Shown here: positions 40,942 through 50,886 of the stretch, in pieces | Layout: each line of letters starts with the position of its first letter | How positions within the stretch are numbered: position 1 is the stretch's first letter | Assembly (NCBI RefSeq): GCF_002850745.1 | Contig: NZ_PJOK01000068.1 | Location: 1-64,000, forward strand | DNA: 64,000 bases | Direction of reading: 5' to 3' | From: Nonomuraea indica | GTDB taxonomy: Bacteria; Actinomycetota; Actinomycetes; Streptosporangiales; Streptosporangiaceae | Notes under the pieces: generated by a model | Seen by the model: the letters and a program-made list of their open reading frames with translations, nothing else | What the model was told of the DNA's origin: nothing | The model's database searches: none | Made by a program: the position numbers and the translations under genes

Positions 40942-42219
40942 TCAGCCTCCCGCCTGCCGTACGGCGTCCCAGTCCACGCGCCCGCCCGCCGCCCACAGCC
41001 CGGCGACCGAGGTGAGCAGGTCGGTCATGTCGTCGCCGCCGGCCAGGGTGGCCAGGACCGCGCCGCCGGGCGGGCGGTCGGGGTGCCGGTCGGCCAGGCC
41101 CGCGAGCATCGTCCCCACGCCGACCTCCAGGGCGATCACCGACGGCAGCGCCCACAGCCGGGCGAGCTCGTCGTGGAAGCGGACGGTCCTGCGCAGGTGC
41201 CCGGCCCAGTAGCGGGGGTCGGTCGCGTCGGCGTCGGTGATCCAGTCGCCGGTCACGTTGGACAGGAAGGGAACGGCCGGGGGGCGCAGGGTGAAGGTGC
41301 GCACCAGGCCCTCCAGGTAGGGCTCGACCGGGGCCATCATCCGCGAGTGGAAGGCGTGGCCGGTCCTGGCGCGCAGGTGCGCCACCCCCGCCTGCGTGAG
41401 CTCGCGTTCCAGCCGCTCGACGGCGGCCACGGGCCCGGCGGCCACGCACAGGGACTCGCCGTCCACGGCGGCCAGCGACAGGTCGGCGCCCAGGCGGGCG
41501 GTCAGGTCACGCTCGTCGAGCATCGCCACGAGCATGGCTCCCGCCGGCAGCGTCTCGATGAGGTCGGCGCGCCGGACGATCAGGGCGAGCGCCTGCTCCA
41601 GCGGCAGCACACCGGCCAGGCAGGCGGCGACGTACTCGCCGATGCTGTAGCCGACCATGCCGCTGGGCTCGACGCCCCAGCTCACCAGCAGCTTGGCCAG
41701 GGCGTACTCCACCGAGAAGACCACCGGCTGGAGCACCCGCGTCCTGTCGAGCCCCTCCGGCGCCTGCTCGCCCCGGCGCAGCAGCGCCCGCAGGTCGGGT
41801 CCGCCCCCGGTACGGCGGGGAGCCTCGCCGGGGAAGAGCAGACCGCGCACGTCCTGCCCGAGGTCGGCGGCCAGCAGGTCCAGGCAGGTGTCCAGGTGGT
41901 CGCGGAAGACCGCCTCGTGCTCGTACAGTCCCTGGCTCATGCCCGGGTAGTGGTCGCCCACGCCGGGAAACATGAAGATCACCGGCCGGTCGCCCGCCAC
42001 CGGCGGCACCTCGCCGGTCTCCTCCAGCAGCCGCGCCGCCCGGCCGGGCTCCTCGGCCACGACGGCCCTCCTGAACGGCAGATCCGGTACGGCCGGCGGC
42101 ACCATCGGCACCCGCTCCAGCCCGGCCACCTCCCGCGCCAGCGCGCGGGCCCGCTCCCGCAGCTCGTCCGGACGCGCGGCCGACACCGCCAGCACCCCCG
42201 CCGGGTGGCGCTCACCCAT
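40942..42219 (-). CDS. Discrete (trans-acting) acyltransferase
   Basis: The 425-residue protein is a polyketide-type malonyltransferase: FMFPGVGDHYPGMSQGLY, the nucleophile motif GYSIGEYVAA, and GHAFHSRMMAPVEP with the His of the dyad and the HAFH specificity motif typical of malonyl-like substrates. Its N-terminal 80 residues and C-terminal SNVTGDWI segment match discrete or embedded ATs. It overlaps the NRPS gene end by eight bases. No ketosynthase is present, so it may move the ACP-bound aminomalonyl (or related) unit onto an NRPS carrier domain; ZmaF-like ATs are known to recognise aminomalonyl-ACP. Confidence 0.9.
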   Translation of the reverse strand: MGERHPAGVLAVSAARPDELRERARALAREVAGLERVPMVPPAVPDLPFRRAVVAEEPGRAARLLEETGEVPPVAGDRPVIFMFPGVGDHYPGMSQGLYEHEAVFRDHLDTCLDLLAADLGQDVRGLLFPGEAPRRTGGGPDLRALLRRGEQAPEGLDRTRVLQPVVFSVEYALAKLLVSWGVEPSGMVGYSIGEYVAACLAGVLPLEQALALIVRRADLIETLPAGAMLVAMLDERDLTARLGADLSLAAVDGESLCVAAGPVAAVERLERELTQAGVAHLRARTGHAFHSRMMAPVEPYLEGLVRTFTLRPPAVPFLSNVTGDWITDADATDPRYWAGHLRRTVRFHDELARLWALPSVIALEVGVGTMLAGLADRHPDRPPGGAVLATLAGGDDMTDLLTSVAGLWAAGGRVDWDAVRQAGG

Positions 42220-45200
42220 GCCCGCCCTCCTCCTCGATCGCGTACCTGATGGGCAGGGCGAGCTCGTGCAGCACGTCGGCGACGAAGGCCGGTTCCCCGC
42301 CGAGGTTGGCCATGATGACCAGGCCGTCGCCTGTGTCCCTGTTCACGGCGGTGAAGCACTGATAGGAATGCCGGTCACCGGGATGCCCGAACCAGCGCCC
42401 GTCGATCGCGGTGCCCGCACCGTAGGCGCCGCCGCGCGGCGTCAGCATGACCTCGGCCATCTCCCGCGTCAGGAACGCCGTCTTCAGGCCCGACGCCGCC
42501 TTGAAGATCTCCAGCTCGGCCTTGGCCAGGTCCTGCGGCGTGCTCCACAGCCCGCTGGCCGCCAGCTCGGGGAAGACCCGCCAGCCTCCCTCGACGACCG
42601 TCCCGTCCGACAGATGCCCGAGCGCCGTCGGCGGCTGCGCCTCATAGCCGCTGTCCTCCATGCCGAGCGGCTCCAGCACCAGCTCGCGCATGGCCGCCTC
42701 GAACGGCATCCCGGTGACGTCGGTGACGACCTGCTGGAGCACCGAGAATCCGCCGCCGGTGTACCGGAACGCGCCCGGCGCGCGCTCCCGCACGACGGCC
42801 GGCGTGTTGGCGGGTGGCACGCCGTTCAGCACCTCGGCCGGCCCCGGCAGGCGGGCGTGCCGGGGGTAGCCGGGGTGGCCGAATCCGTTGAGCCCGGCGC
42901 GGTGGTCCAGCAGATCCCGCACGGTCGCCCCGCCGCCGGGCAGCCGCCACGCGCTCAGGTAGGCGTGGACGTCCTCCTCCAGCTCCAGCCGTCCCTCCTG
43001 GACCAGCCTGAGCACGGCGAGCGTGGTGACGTGCTTGCTGACCGAGCACGCCTGGAACCGGGTACGCGCGCCGACGTCCCGTGCCGGCCGCTCCCCGGTG
43101 ACGCCCTGGCCCCACGCCCTGACGCGGCCGCCTTCCTCGATCACCGCGACGCCGACGCCCGGCACGCCGTGCCTGGCCATCGGCAGCAGCAGCGCGGGCG
43201 AGCCCGGATACAGCCGGCGCGGCGCGGGAAGGGCGGCGTCCATCGGCGGGCACTCGGCCAGGACCTCCAGCTCGCGCAGGCAGCACCCGGCCAGCTCGGC
43301 GATCGTGGACTCCTCATGCAGACCGCTGGAGTAGGCCCACTCCACGACGAGCCTGCCGTCGGCGACGGCCGCGCTGACCGCGAGCCGGTGCGCCCTGACC
43401 CCCTGGCGCACCCGGCCCGGCGCCTCGTCGGCCACGGTGAACAGCGCGCCGGGCCGGTCACCGCGCCTGCCGTGGTAGGTGAAGGACACCTGCGCCCGCG
43501 CCCGTCCCTCCAGGTCGGGCAGGGCCAGACCGTACCCGATCCCGTGGTGCGGCACCGCGCGCAACCGAGCGCCCAGGTCGGGATCGTCGGCGTGCACGTG
43601 CAGCGGGTAGGCGGCGGTGAACCAGCCGAGCGTGCGGCTGAGATCCACCTCCTCGAACAGGTCGGCCCTGCCGTGGCTCTCCACGTCGATGAGCACGTCG
43701 GGCGAGCCGGTCCAGCGCGACAGCGCGGCGGCCACGCATAACAGCAGCGCCTCGTCGACCCGCCGCCGCAGCAGCGCGCCGGTTGCCCGCGCCGACAGCA
43801 CCGAGCGGTACACCCGCTCACGCGCCTCGGTGTTCTCACCGTCCGGGTGGTCCAGGGGCAGGTCGGCGGCGGTCACCGGCAGCGCGGCCGACCAGTAGGC
43901 CAGTTCCTCGGCGTGGCGCGGCGTGCCGGTGCGGTCGGCCAGCCGCCGCGCCCACTCCAGGTAGGTGGTGGTCACCGGCGCGAGCTTGTCGCCCCGGTAG
44001 GCCGTGGCCAGGTCGTCCAGCAGCACCGACCAGGAGACGGTGTCGATCGCCAGGTGGTGCACGACGATCAGCGTCCTGGCCTCGCCCGCGACGAGCGCCG
44101 CCTGGATCAGCGGCCCGTCGACCGGGTCGACGGCGGCGTTGACCTCCTCGGCGGCGGCCTCCAGATCGGTGACCTCCCGCAGGATCGGGTGATCCGCGGC
44201 CTCCGACCGCCGCAGTCGCCCGTCGCGCAGCCGCAGCCGCAGGGTCTCGTGGTGGGCGACCAGGGCGCGCAGCGCCCGCTCCAGCCGCGCCGGGTCGGGC
44301 GGCTCCCGCCAGAGCAGCAGCGCGGCCTGGTTGCACCGGCTGACGTCCAGCGCGAGCAGCCGCCTGATCGCCGGGGTCAGCGGGGCGCTGTCCGCCGGCG
44401 CGGCCGGGCGGGCCGGTTCGGGCGCGCCGTCGAGCAGTTCGGCGATGGTCCGGTGGCGCAGCAGCTGCCGCACCGTGAGCTCGATGCCCTCCTGCCGCGC
44501 CCGGCTGACCACCTGGAAGACGAGCATCGAGTCGCCGCCCAGGTCGAAGAAGTCGTCGTGGCGGCCCACCTCGGCCACGCCCAGGACCTCGCGCCAGATC
44601 CGCGCGAGCACCTGCCAGGGTTCGCGCGCCTCCGGCTCCATGACGGGCGCCTCGGGCGCCGCGGCGACCAGCTCCTCCAGCGTCCGCACGTACTCGCCGA
44701 GCAGCCGCTCGGCGACCTGCCCGTCGTAGCCGGGCACGTCGTAGCGGAGCTGGACCTGCGTGACCTCGCCCGTGGACAGGGCCAGCACCAGCGCGCTGTC
44801 CAGCTCGCCGTCCACCACGGTCACATCGGTGATCCGCAGCCCGGCCCGCTCGCCGCCCGCCTCCTCGTGCTCGGTCCCCGCGTAGACGAACCGGGTCTCG
44901 TACAGCGGCCGTCCGGCGGGCAGCCCGGCCCAGCGCCGGACGTCCACGAGCGCGTCGTGCTCGTGCTCGCTGCGCGCGAGCCTGCTCTCGTGGACCCGCC
45001 GCAGCCACGCGCCGACCGTGCCGCTCACCTCGACGGCCGAGGGCAGCGTGTTGAGCAGCATGCCGACCATGCGCTCGATGCCCGGCACGTCGGCCAGCCG
45101 TCCGGAGACGGTGACGCCGAAGGTCACCCGCCGCTGCCCGCTCCGCCGGGCCACCAGCAGCGCCCAGGCCGCCTCCGCGATCGTGGCCGTGGTGACGCCG

Positions 45201-48200
45201 TGCGCCGCCGCGGCGGCTTTCAGCCCGAACGGCAGGGTCGTCGCGACCACGCCCGCGCCGCGCGGCCCCGCACCTCGCAGCGGCACCGGCGTCGCCTCGG
45301 CGAAGCCGTCCATGGCCCGCCGCCAGTAGCCGACGCCGTCGGGCCGCCGCCCGAGCGAGGCGATGAACTCCCGGTACGGCACCGCCGCGGGGGCGCTCGG
45401 CGCGCGTCCCTCCCGCAGCGCCTCGTAGGCGTCGAACACCTCCCGCATGACCAGCACGTGGCTCCAGCCGTCCAGCAGGATGTGGTGCGCGCTCCACACC
45501 AGCCGGTGGCTCCGCTCGCCCGTGCGGACCAGCATCAGCCGCATCGGCACGCCCGCGTGCAGGTCGAAGCCGCGCTCCCGGTCCTCGGCGAGGAGGTCAT
45601 CGAGCGCCGTCGTGCCCGTGCGCCGCGCGTCCCAGCGCTCCAGCATGACCGGCGAGTGCCGCCCGACCACCTGCACCGGGTGGGACAGCCCCTCCCACAC
45701 GATCCTGCTGCGCAGGGCGGGATGCCGGTCGATCACCCACTGCCAGGCCCGCGCGAACGCCCCGGCGTCCAGGTCGCCCTCCAGCTCGTAGCTCCACTGC
45801 CGGAAGTAGGGGTCACGGCCCTCGGCGGCCAGCGTGCCGACCAGCATGCCCGTCTGCAGCGGCGACAGCCGCAGCACGTCCTCCTCCCCGGAGAACCGCT
45901 CCAGCTCCTCGGGCCGCAGCCCGGACAGCTCCGCGGCCGGCGGCGCGGGCGGCACCTCGGCGAGGTCGGCCGCGAGCAGCGCGGCGACGGTCCTGTGCTG
46001 GAGAAGCTGGCGCGGGGTGAAGGTGAGGCCGTGCGTCCGCGCCCGTCCGACGATGTGCACGCTGAGGATCGAGTCGCCGCCGAGCTCGAAGAAGTCGTCC
46101 TCGGGACCGACATGATCGACCTGGAGCACCTCGGCCCAGATCCGGGTGAGCACCCGCTCGGCCGCCGCGCCTGGATCGGCCAGCTCGCGCAGCGGGGCGC
46201 CCGGCGCGTCGGCGACGGCACGCAGCAGCCGCAGATACTCGTCCAGCAGCGCGCGGGCCGAGGCGTCGCCGAGTCGTTCGCGGCGGTGGAGCAGGGCGAG
46301 TGTGACCCGCCCGTCGAGGCCGGTGTCCACGGTGACGGTCAGCGGCAGGTCGTTCCCGCCCTCGTCGGCGCTCTGCCGGATCGTCAACCCCGCCGCCGAG
46401 GGCGGGTCGGCGAACCCTCCCGCGTCGTAGACGAACACCGACTCGAAGATCGGCAGGTCGCCGGGGATGTCACTGTGCCGGCGGATGTCCACCAGCGAGG
46501 AGTGCTCGTGCCCGCGCAGCTCGACCTGGCGCAGGTGAACGGCGGCCAGCCAGTCGGCCGCAGCGGCGTCCTCCTGCAGGCGTATCCGCGCGGGCACGGT
46601 GTTCATGAGCATGCCCACCATGCGGTCGATGCCGGGCACCGGCGCCGAGCGCCCGGACAGCGTGACGCCGAAGACGACGTCGTCGGTGCCTGTCGCGCGG
46701 CCCAGCAACAGCGCCCACACGCCGAGCAGGACGGCGTTGAGCGTCATGCGCCCGCCGCGGGCGATCCCGGTCAGGTCGGCGACGAGCCGCTCGTCCAGGA
46801 CGGCGGCCTGCCGTCCCGCGCCGGTGCCGCCCGCTCTGCCCGGCAGCGGCGTGGGCGCGCTCACCCCGGCCAGCTCCCGCCGCCAGAAGCGCGCGTCGGC
46901 CGCGCCGTCCAGCCCGGCCAGCCAGGCGGCGTGCGCCGCGAACGGCACCGGCTCGGGCAGCTCGGGCTCCCTGCCCTCGCACAAAGCCTCGTAGACGGCG
47001 AACACCTCGGCCAGCACGGCCGACTTGCTCCAGCCGTCGAGCACGATGTGGTGGCACGCCCAGCGCAGCCGGTGCCGCTCCGCGCCCTCGCGCACCACGA
47101 CGATCCGGTACGGCAGGCCGTCACCGAGCCGCACCTCCTCCTCCACGCCTGCCTCGGCGAAAGGCGCCTGCACACCGCGCAGCACCACCTGCACCGGGTG
47201 CGGCAGCCCCTCCCACACGAAGGTGCTGCGCAGGGCGGGATGGCGGGCGATGACCCGCTGCCAGGCGGCTGCGAACAGTCCGGGATCCAGCGGCCCGGTG
47301 ATCAGGTATTCGTCGACGCCGCTGTAGTCGCCCGGCCGGTTGAGCGCGTGGAAGAGCATGCCGCTCTGCAGCGGCGAGAGCCGGAAGGCGTCCTCGGCGT
47401 CCTGCCGCCCCACCTGGTCCCGGCCGAGTCCCGACAGGGCGAACGGCTCGGCGCGCACCGGCCGCGCCGCGTCCTCCACCCGGGCGGCCAGCTCGGCGAT
47501 CGTCTGGTGGCGCAGCACGTCACGGGGGCTCAGCTGCAGCCCCAGCCGCCGCGCGTCGGCGCAGAGCCTGATCGCCTGGATCGAGTCACCGCCCAGGTCG
47601 AAGAAGTTGTCGTGGACGCCCACCTCCTCGACCCCGAGCGTGCGCGCCCACACCCCGGCCAGCAGCCGCTGGGCCGGCGTGCTCGGCACGCCGTGCGCGA
47701 CGGCGGCGCGGCCCGGCGGCGGCAGCAGCTTCCTGTCGACCTTGCCCGCCGTGGTGAGCGGCATCGTCGGCAGGATGACGAACGTGGCGGGCACCATGTA
47801 CTCCGGCAGCGCCTCGGCCAGGAACGCGCGCAGCCCGGCGGGGTCGGGCTCGTGCCCGGCCGCGGCGACCACGTACCCGGTGAGCTGCCTGCGGCCGGGT
47901 CCTGTCTCGTGCACCGCCACCACGCCCTGGGCGACGCCGGGGTGCAGCAGCAGCCGCGCCTCGATCTCGCCCAGCTCGATCCGGTAGCCGCGGACCTTCA
48001 CCTGGTTGTCGATGCGGCCGAGAAAGTCCATGTTGCCGTCGGGGCGGAACCTGATCAGGTCGCCGGTCCGGTACATGCGGGCGCCGGGCAGGTCCACGAA
48101 GGGGTCGGGCAGGAACCTCTCCGCGGTCAGCGCGACCCGGTTGAGGTAGCCGCGGGCGACGCCGTCGCCACCGATGAACAGCTCGCCGACCGTGCCGGGC

Positions 48201-50674
48201 GGCACCGGGTTCAGGTGCCGGTCCAGCGCGTACATGCGCATGTTGGCGATGGGGCGGCCGATCGATATCGGCCGCGAGGGGTCGAAGTCGTCGCCGATCA
48301 CGTAGACGGAGCAGCCGACGACGGTCTCGGTGGGGCCGTACTCGTCGATGATCCGCGCGCCCGGCGCGACCTGCCGCCAGGCGGCGACCGTCTCGGGCCG
48401 CACCTCGTCCGCGCCCACCACGAAGGTGCGGACCGAGGTCACCTGGTCGCGGCCGAGCACGCCGCGCAGCGCGTCGAGGTGCCCAGGGGTGATCTTCAGG
48501 AGGCTGAAGTCGCCCGGCCGGCTCAGCAGCTCGGCCAGCGCCATCACATCGTCGCCGCCGGGGACGAGCGTGACGCTCTTGCCGCCGATCAGCGGCAGGA
48601 AGAAGTTGGGTATCGACAGGTCGAAGGCGATCGAGCCGACCATGGGCGCGCCCGCGGCCCCGTCCAGGCCGTAGCCGTCGATCGCCCACCACAGGTAGTT
48701 GTTGAGCTGCCGGTGAGTGATCATCACGCCTTTGGGCAGTCCGGTGGAGCCCGAGGTGTACATGGCGTAGATCAGGTTGTCCGCGCAGGCCGTACGGCGG
48801 GGCGCCGGGGGCGCGTCCTCGCCCGCGCACACGACCCGTCCGGTGAACGCGGCCGGGACCCGCCCGCGCAGCCGTTCGACCGTCACCAGCACCTCGGCCT
48901 TGGTGTCCGACAGCATGAACTCCAGCCGGTTGGCCGGGTGCCCCGGGTCCAGCGGCAGGTAGGCGCCGCCCGCCTTCATCACGCCGAGCAGGCTGACGAA
49001 CAGGTCCACGCAGTGGTCGACCAGCACGCCGACGAACCGCTCCGGGCCGACCCCCGCGGCGGTCAGGACGCGGGCCAGCTGCTCGGCCCGCTCGTCCAGT
49101 TCGGCGAAGCCGACCTCGCGGCCCTCGGCGTCCACCACGGCGACCGCGTCGGGCGTGCGCCGCACCTGGTCCTCGAAGAGCTCGTGCAGGCATGAGTCGG
49201 CCGGGTACGGCGCGGCGGTGTCGTTCCATCGCCGCACGACCAGGTCGCGTTCGTCGGCCGACAGCACCTCGATCCGGCTGAGCGGGACGTCGGGCTCGGC
49301 CGTGACGTGGGTCAGCACGGTCTCCAGCCGTTCCAGGAGACGCTCGGCGGTCCCGGCGTCGAACAGGTCCCTGGCGTAGGACAGCTCCAGCACCAGGTGG
49401 TCGGCGGTCCCGGTCGCCAGCAGCGTGAGGTCGGCCTTCTCCAGATCGGCGTCGAGCTCGGCGCGTTCGGCGGTCAGCCCCGGCAGGCTCCAGCACTCCT
49501 CGCCGTCCAGGTACTGGACCAGGACCTGGTAGAGCGGATTGCGGGACGGCTCGCGCTCCAGGCGCAGCTCGGCCACGATCTGGTCGAACGTGACGTCCTG
49601 ATGGTCCAGCGCGCCGACCAGGGCGCGGTTGGCGCGCTGAAGGGCCTCGGCGAAGTCCGGGTCTCCGGTCAGGTCCATCGGCAGCGGCAGGGTGTTGGCG
49701 AACAGCCCGATCAGCGGCTCCAGCTCCACCCGGTTCCTGCCGGTCAGCAGCGAGCCGACGGCGAAGCGCTCCTGCCCGGTGACGCGGTGCAGGGTGCCGG
49801 CGAAGGCGGTGAGGATCGTGGTGAACATGGTCGCGCCGTGCGCGGCGGCCAGCGCGTGGATCTTCGCGGTCAGCTCGGCGGACAGGGCGCGTTTGGCCTG
49901 GGCGCCCCGGTAGGAGGGTTCGGGCGGCCTGGGCCTGTCGGTGGGCAGGTCGAGGATGGTCGGGATGCCGTCCAGCGCCCTGCGCCAGTAGGCCAGCTGC
50001 TCGTCGCGGCGGGCGGCGGCGCGTCGAGACTGCCAGGCGGCGTAGTCGCCGTACTGGAGGGGCAGGTCCGGCAGGCCGGGCCGGGCGGGCGGGCCGCCGC
50101 GCCGCCTGGCCGCGTAGAGCGCGCCGAGCTCGCGGGCCAGGACCTGGAAGGACCACTCGTCGGTCAGCATGTGGTGCATGTTGACGACCAGCAGCCAGGA
50201 CTTCGCCTCCACGCCGAGGAGGAGGACCCGCAGCAGCGGGCCGCGCTCCAGGTCGAACGGGCGGTGCACCTCGGCCTTGGCGCGCTCCAGCGCCTCGGCC
50301 GCGTCGCTCGCCTCGACCGCCTCGAAGGCGGCGGGTCCCGGCGGATGCACCACCTGGGTCCCGCCCGGCCGGGTGTCCGCGGGGAACGTGGTGCGGAGGA
50401 TCTCGTGCCGTGCCACCAGGTCGTCGAAGGCGGTGCGCAGCGCGGCCACGTCGAGGTCGCCGCGCAGCCACACCGCCTGGTGCGCGCCGAACAACGCGTT
50501 GCTGTCCAGGAACCGATCGACGATCCAGAACCCCCGCTGGACGGGCGAGAGCGGGATCGCGGCTCCGGCCTCGCGCGCCGGGACGGCGGCCCGCGCCGAG
50601 CCTCCGCCGCCGCGCAGCCGCCGCTCCAGCAGGGCCTGCCTGGCCGCGCCTGCCCTGTCAGTGACCGAATCCAT
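42212..50674 (-). CDS. NRPS: C-A-T-C-T-C-T-E with fused PBP-type serine hydrolase (cyclase-like)
   Basis: The 2,820-residue protein has these domains (rough residues): C1 15-470 with HHMLTDEW (Gly of HHxxxDG replaced by Glu); A1 480-980 with YAMYTSGSTGLPKGVMITH, YRTGDLIRF and GKVDRK; T1 near 1028 (LGGDSIQA); C2 1100-1500 with HHIVLDGW; T2 near 1533 (LGGDSILS); C3 1600-1990 with HHILLDGW; T3 near 2046 (LGGDSMLV); E 2110-2480 with HHLAIDTVSW; and a C-terminal beta-lactamase/PBP-like domain 2495-2820 with SVSK, YTGGG and HPG motifs. Modules 2 and 3 have no A domain. Read by eye, the A1 pocket is D-L-P-K-V-G-E-V-G-K, closest to the asparagine code. ATG 50674 is the first sensible start; it follows the MbtH gene by 14 bp. 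Confidence 0.95.
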   Translation of the reverse strand: MDSVTDRAGAARQALLERRLRGGGGSARAAVPAREAGAAIPLSPVQRGFWIVDRFLDSNALFGAHQAVWLRGDLDVAALRTAFDDLVARHEILRTTFPADTRPGGTQVVHPPGPAAFEAVEASDAAEALERAKAEVHRPFDLERGPLLRVLLLGVEAKSWLLVVNMHHMLTDEWSFQVLARELGALYAARRRGGPPARPGLPDLPLQYGDYAAWQSRRAAARRDEQLAYWRRALDGIPTILDLPTDRPRPPEPSYRGAQAKRALSAELTAKIHALAAAHGATMFTTILTAFAGTLHRVTGQERFAVGSLLTGRNRVELEPLIGLFANTLPLPMDLTGDPDFAEALQRANRALVGALDHQDVTFDQIVAELRLEREPSRNPLYQVLVQYLDGEECWSLPGLTAERAELDADLEKADLTLLATGTADHLVLELSYARDLFDAGTAERLLERLETVLTHVTAEPDVPLSRIEVLSADERDLVVRRWNDTAAPYPADSCLHELFEDQVRRTPDAVAVVDAEGREVGFAELDERAEQLARVLTAAGVGPERFVGVLVDHCVDLFVSLLGVMKAGGAYLPLDPGHPANRLEFMLSDTKAEVLVTVERLRGRVPAAFTGRVVCAGEDAPPAPRRTACADNLIYAMYTSGSTGLPKGVMITHRQLNNYLWWAIDGYGLDGAAGAPMVGSIAFDLSIPNFFLPLIGGKSVTLVPGGDDVMALAELLSRPGDFSLLKITPGHLDALRGVLGRDQVTSVRTFVVGADEVRPETVAAWRQVAPGARIIDEYGPTETVVGCSVYVIGDDFDPSRPISIGRPIANMRMYALDRHLNPVPPGTVGELFIGGDGVARGYLNRVALTAERFLPDPFVDLPGARMYRTGDLIRFRPDGNMDFLGRIDNQVKVRGYRIELGEIEARLLLHPGVAQGVVAVHETGPGRRQLTGYVVAAAGHEPDPAGLRAFLAEALPEYMVPATFVILPTMPLTTAGKVDRKLLPPPGRAAVAHGVPSTPAQRLLAGVWARTLGVEEVGVHDNFFDLGGDSIQAIRLCADARRLGLQLSPRDVLRHQTIAELAARVEDAARPVRAEPFALSGLGRDQVGRQDAEDAFRLSPLQSGMLFHALNRPGDYSGVDEYLITGPLDPGLFAAAWQRVIARHPALRSTFVWEGLPHPVQVVLRGVQAPFAEAGVEEEVRLGDGLPYRIVVVREGAERHRLRWACHHIVLDGWSKSAVLAEVFAVYEALCEGREPELPEPVPFAAHAAWLAGLDGAADARFWRRELAGVSAPTPLPGRAGGTGAGRQAAVLDERLVADLTGIARGGRMTLNAVLLGVWALLLGRATGTDDVVFGVTLSGRSAPVPGIDRMVGMLMNTVPARIRLQEDAAAADWLAAVHLRQVELRGHEHSSLVDIRRHSDIPGDLPIFESVFVYDAGGFADPPSAAGLTIRQSADEGGNDLPLTVTVDTGLDGRVTLALLHRRERLGDASARALLDEYLRLLRAVADAPGAPLRELADPGAAAERVLTRIWAEVLQVDHVGPEDDFFELGGDSILSVHIVGRARTHGLTFTPRQLLQHRTVAALLAADLAEVPPAPPAAELSGLRPEELERFSGEEDVLRLSPLQTGMLVGTLAAEGRDPYFRQWSYELEGDLDAGAFARAWQWVIDRHPALRSRIVWEGLSHPVQVVGRHSPVMLERWDARRTGTTALDDLLAEDRERGFDLHAGVPMRLMLVRTGERSHRLVWSAHHILLDGWSHVLVMREVFDAYEALREGRAPSAPAAVPYREFIASLGRRPDGVGYWRRAMDGFAEATPVPLRGAGPRGAGVVATTLPFGLKAAAAAHGVTTATIAEAAWALLVARRSGQRRVTFGVTVSGRLADVPGIERMVGMLLNTLPSAVEVSGTVGAWLRRVHESRLARSEHEHDALVDVRRWAGLPAGRPLYETRFVYAGTEHEEAGGERAGLRITDVTVVDGELDSALVLALSTGEVTQVQLRYDVPGYDGQVAERLLGEYVRTLEELVAAAPEAPVMEPEAREPWQVLARIWREVLGVAEVGRHDDFFDLGGDSMLVFQVVSRARQEGIELTVRQLLRHRTIAELLDGAPEPARPAAPADSAPLTPAIRRLLALDVSRCNQAALLLWREPPDPARLERALRALVAHHETLRLRLRDGRLRRSEAADHPILREVTDLEAAAEEVNAAVDPVDGPLIQAALVAGEARTLIVVHHLAIDTVSWSVLLDDLATAYRGDKLAPVTTTYLEWARRLADRTGTPRHAEELAYWSAALPVTAADLPLDHPDGENTEARERVYRSVLSARATGALLRRRVDEALLLCVAAALSRWTGSPDVLIDVESHGRADLFEEVDLSRTLGWFTAAYPLHVHADDPDLGARLRAVPHHGIGYGLALPDLEGRARAQVSFTYHGRRGDRPGALFTVADEAPGRVRQGVRAHRLAVSAAVADGRLVVEWAYSSGLHEESTIAELAGCCLRELEVLAECPPMDAALPAPRRLYPGSPALLLPMARHGVPGVGVAVIEEGGRVRAWGQGVTGERPARDVGARTRFQACSVSKHVTTLAVLRLVQEGRLELEEDVHAYLSAWRLPGGGATVRDLLDHRAGLNGFGHPGYPRHARLPGPAEVLNGVPPANTPAVVRERAPGAFRYTGGGFSVLQQVVTDVTGMPFEAAMRELVLEPLGMEDSGYEAQPPTALGHLSDGTVVEGGWRVFPELAASGLWSTPQDLAKAELEIFKAASGLKTAFLTREMAEVMLTPRGGAYGAGTAIDGRWFGHPGDRHSYQCFTAVNRDTGDGLVIMANLGGEPAFVADVLHELALPIRYAIEEEGGHG

Positions 50675-50688
50675 GATCCACCCTGCTT

Positions 50689-50886
50689 CTATCGCGGCTC
50701 GTCCATGCGGTTGCGCAGGCTCAGCGGCCTCATGTCCACCCAGACCCGCTCGATGTGGTCGAGGCAGTCCTGCCGGGGACCGACGGTCCCCTCCTCGTCC
50801 CACCCGGCCGGCGGCTGCCGGTGCGCGGGCCAGATGGAGTACTGCTCCTCGTGGTTGACGACCACTTTGAACAGGTCATCGGACAT
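50689..50886 (-). CDS. MbtH-like protein
   Basis: The 65-residue protein has the full MbtH signature: [20 protein letters not shown] with PAGW, and later [18 protein letters not shown]. It acts as a chaperone and activator bound to NRPS adenylation domains. It lies between the A-T didomain gene (overlap of 11 bases) and the large NRPS gene, so it can serve both A domains. Confidence 0.97.
   Translation of the reverse strand: MSDDLFKVVVNHEEQYSIWPAHRQPPAGWDEEGTVGPRQDCLDHIERVWVDMRPLSLRNRMDEPR

Noticed and set aside
40942-42219. The discrete AT taken as evidence for a trans-AT polyketide synthase in the window
   Set aside because: No ketosynthase, ketoreductase or PKS docking sequence is seen between 35 and 64 kb; the visible assembly line is purely NRPS.
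43847-49195. A 1,782-codon open frame on the strand opposite the NRPS
   Set aside because: It is the antisense shadow of a GC-rich gene: no domains, composition of His/Gly/Arg/Val repeats, and the other strand carries a complete NRPS in frame.
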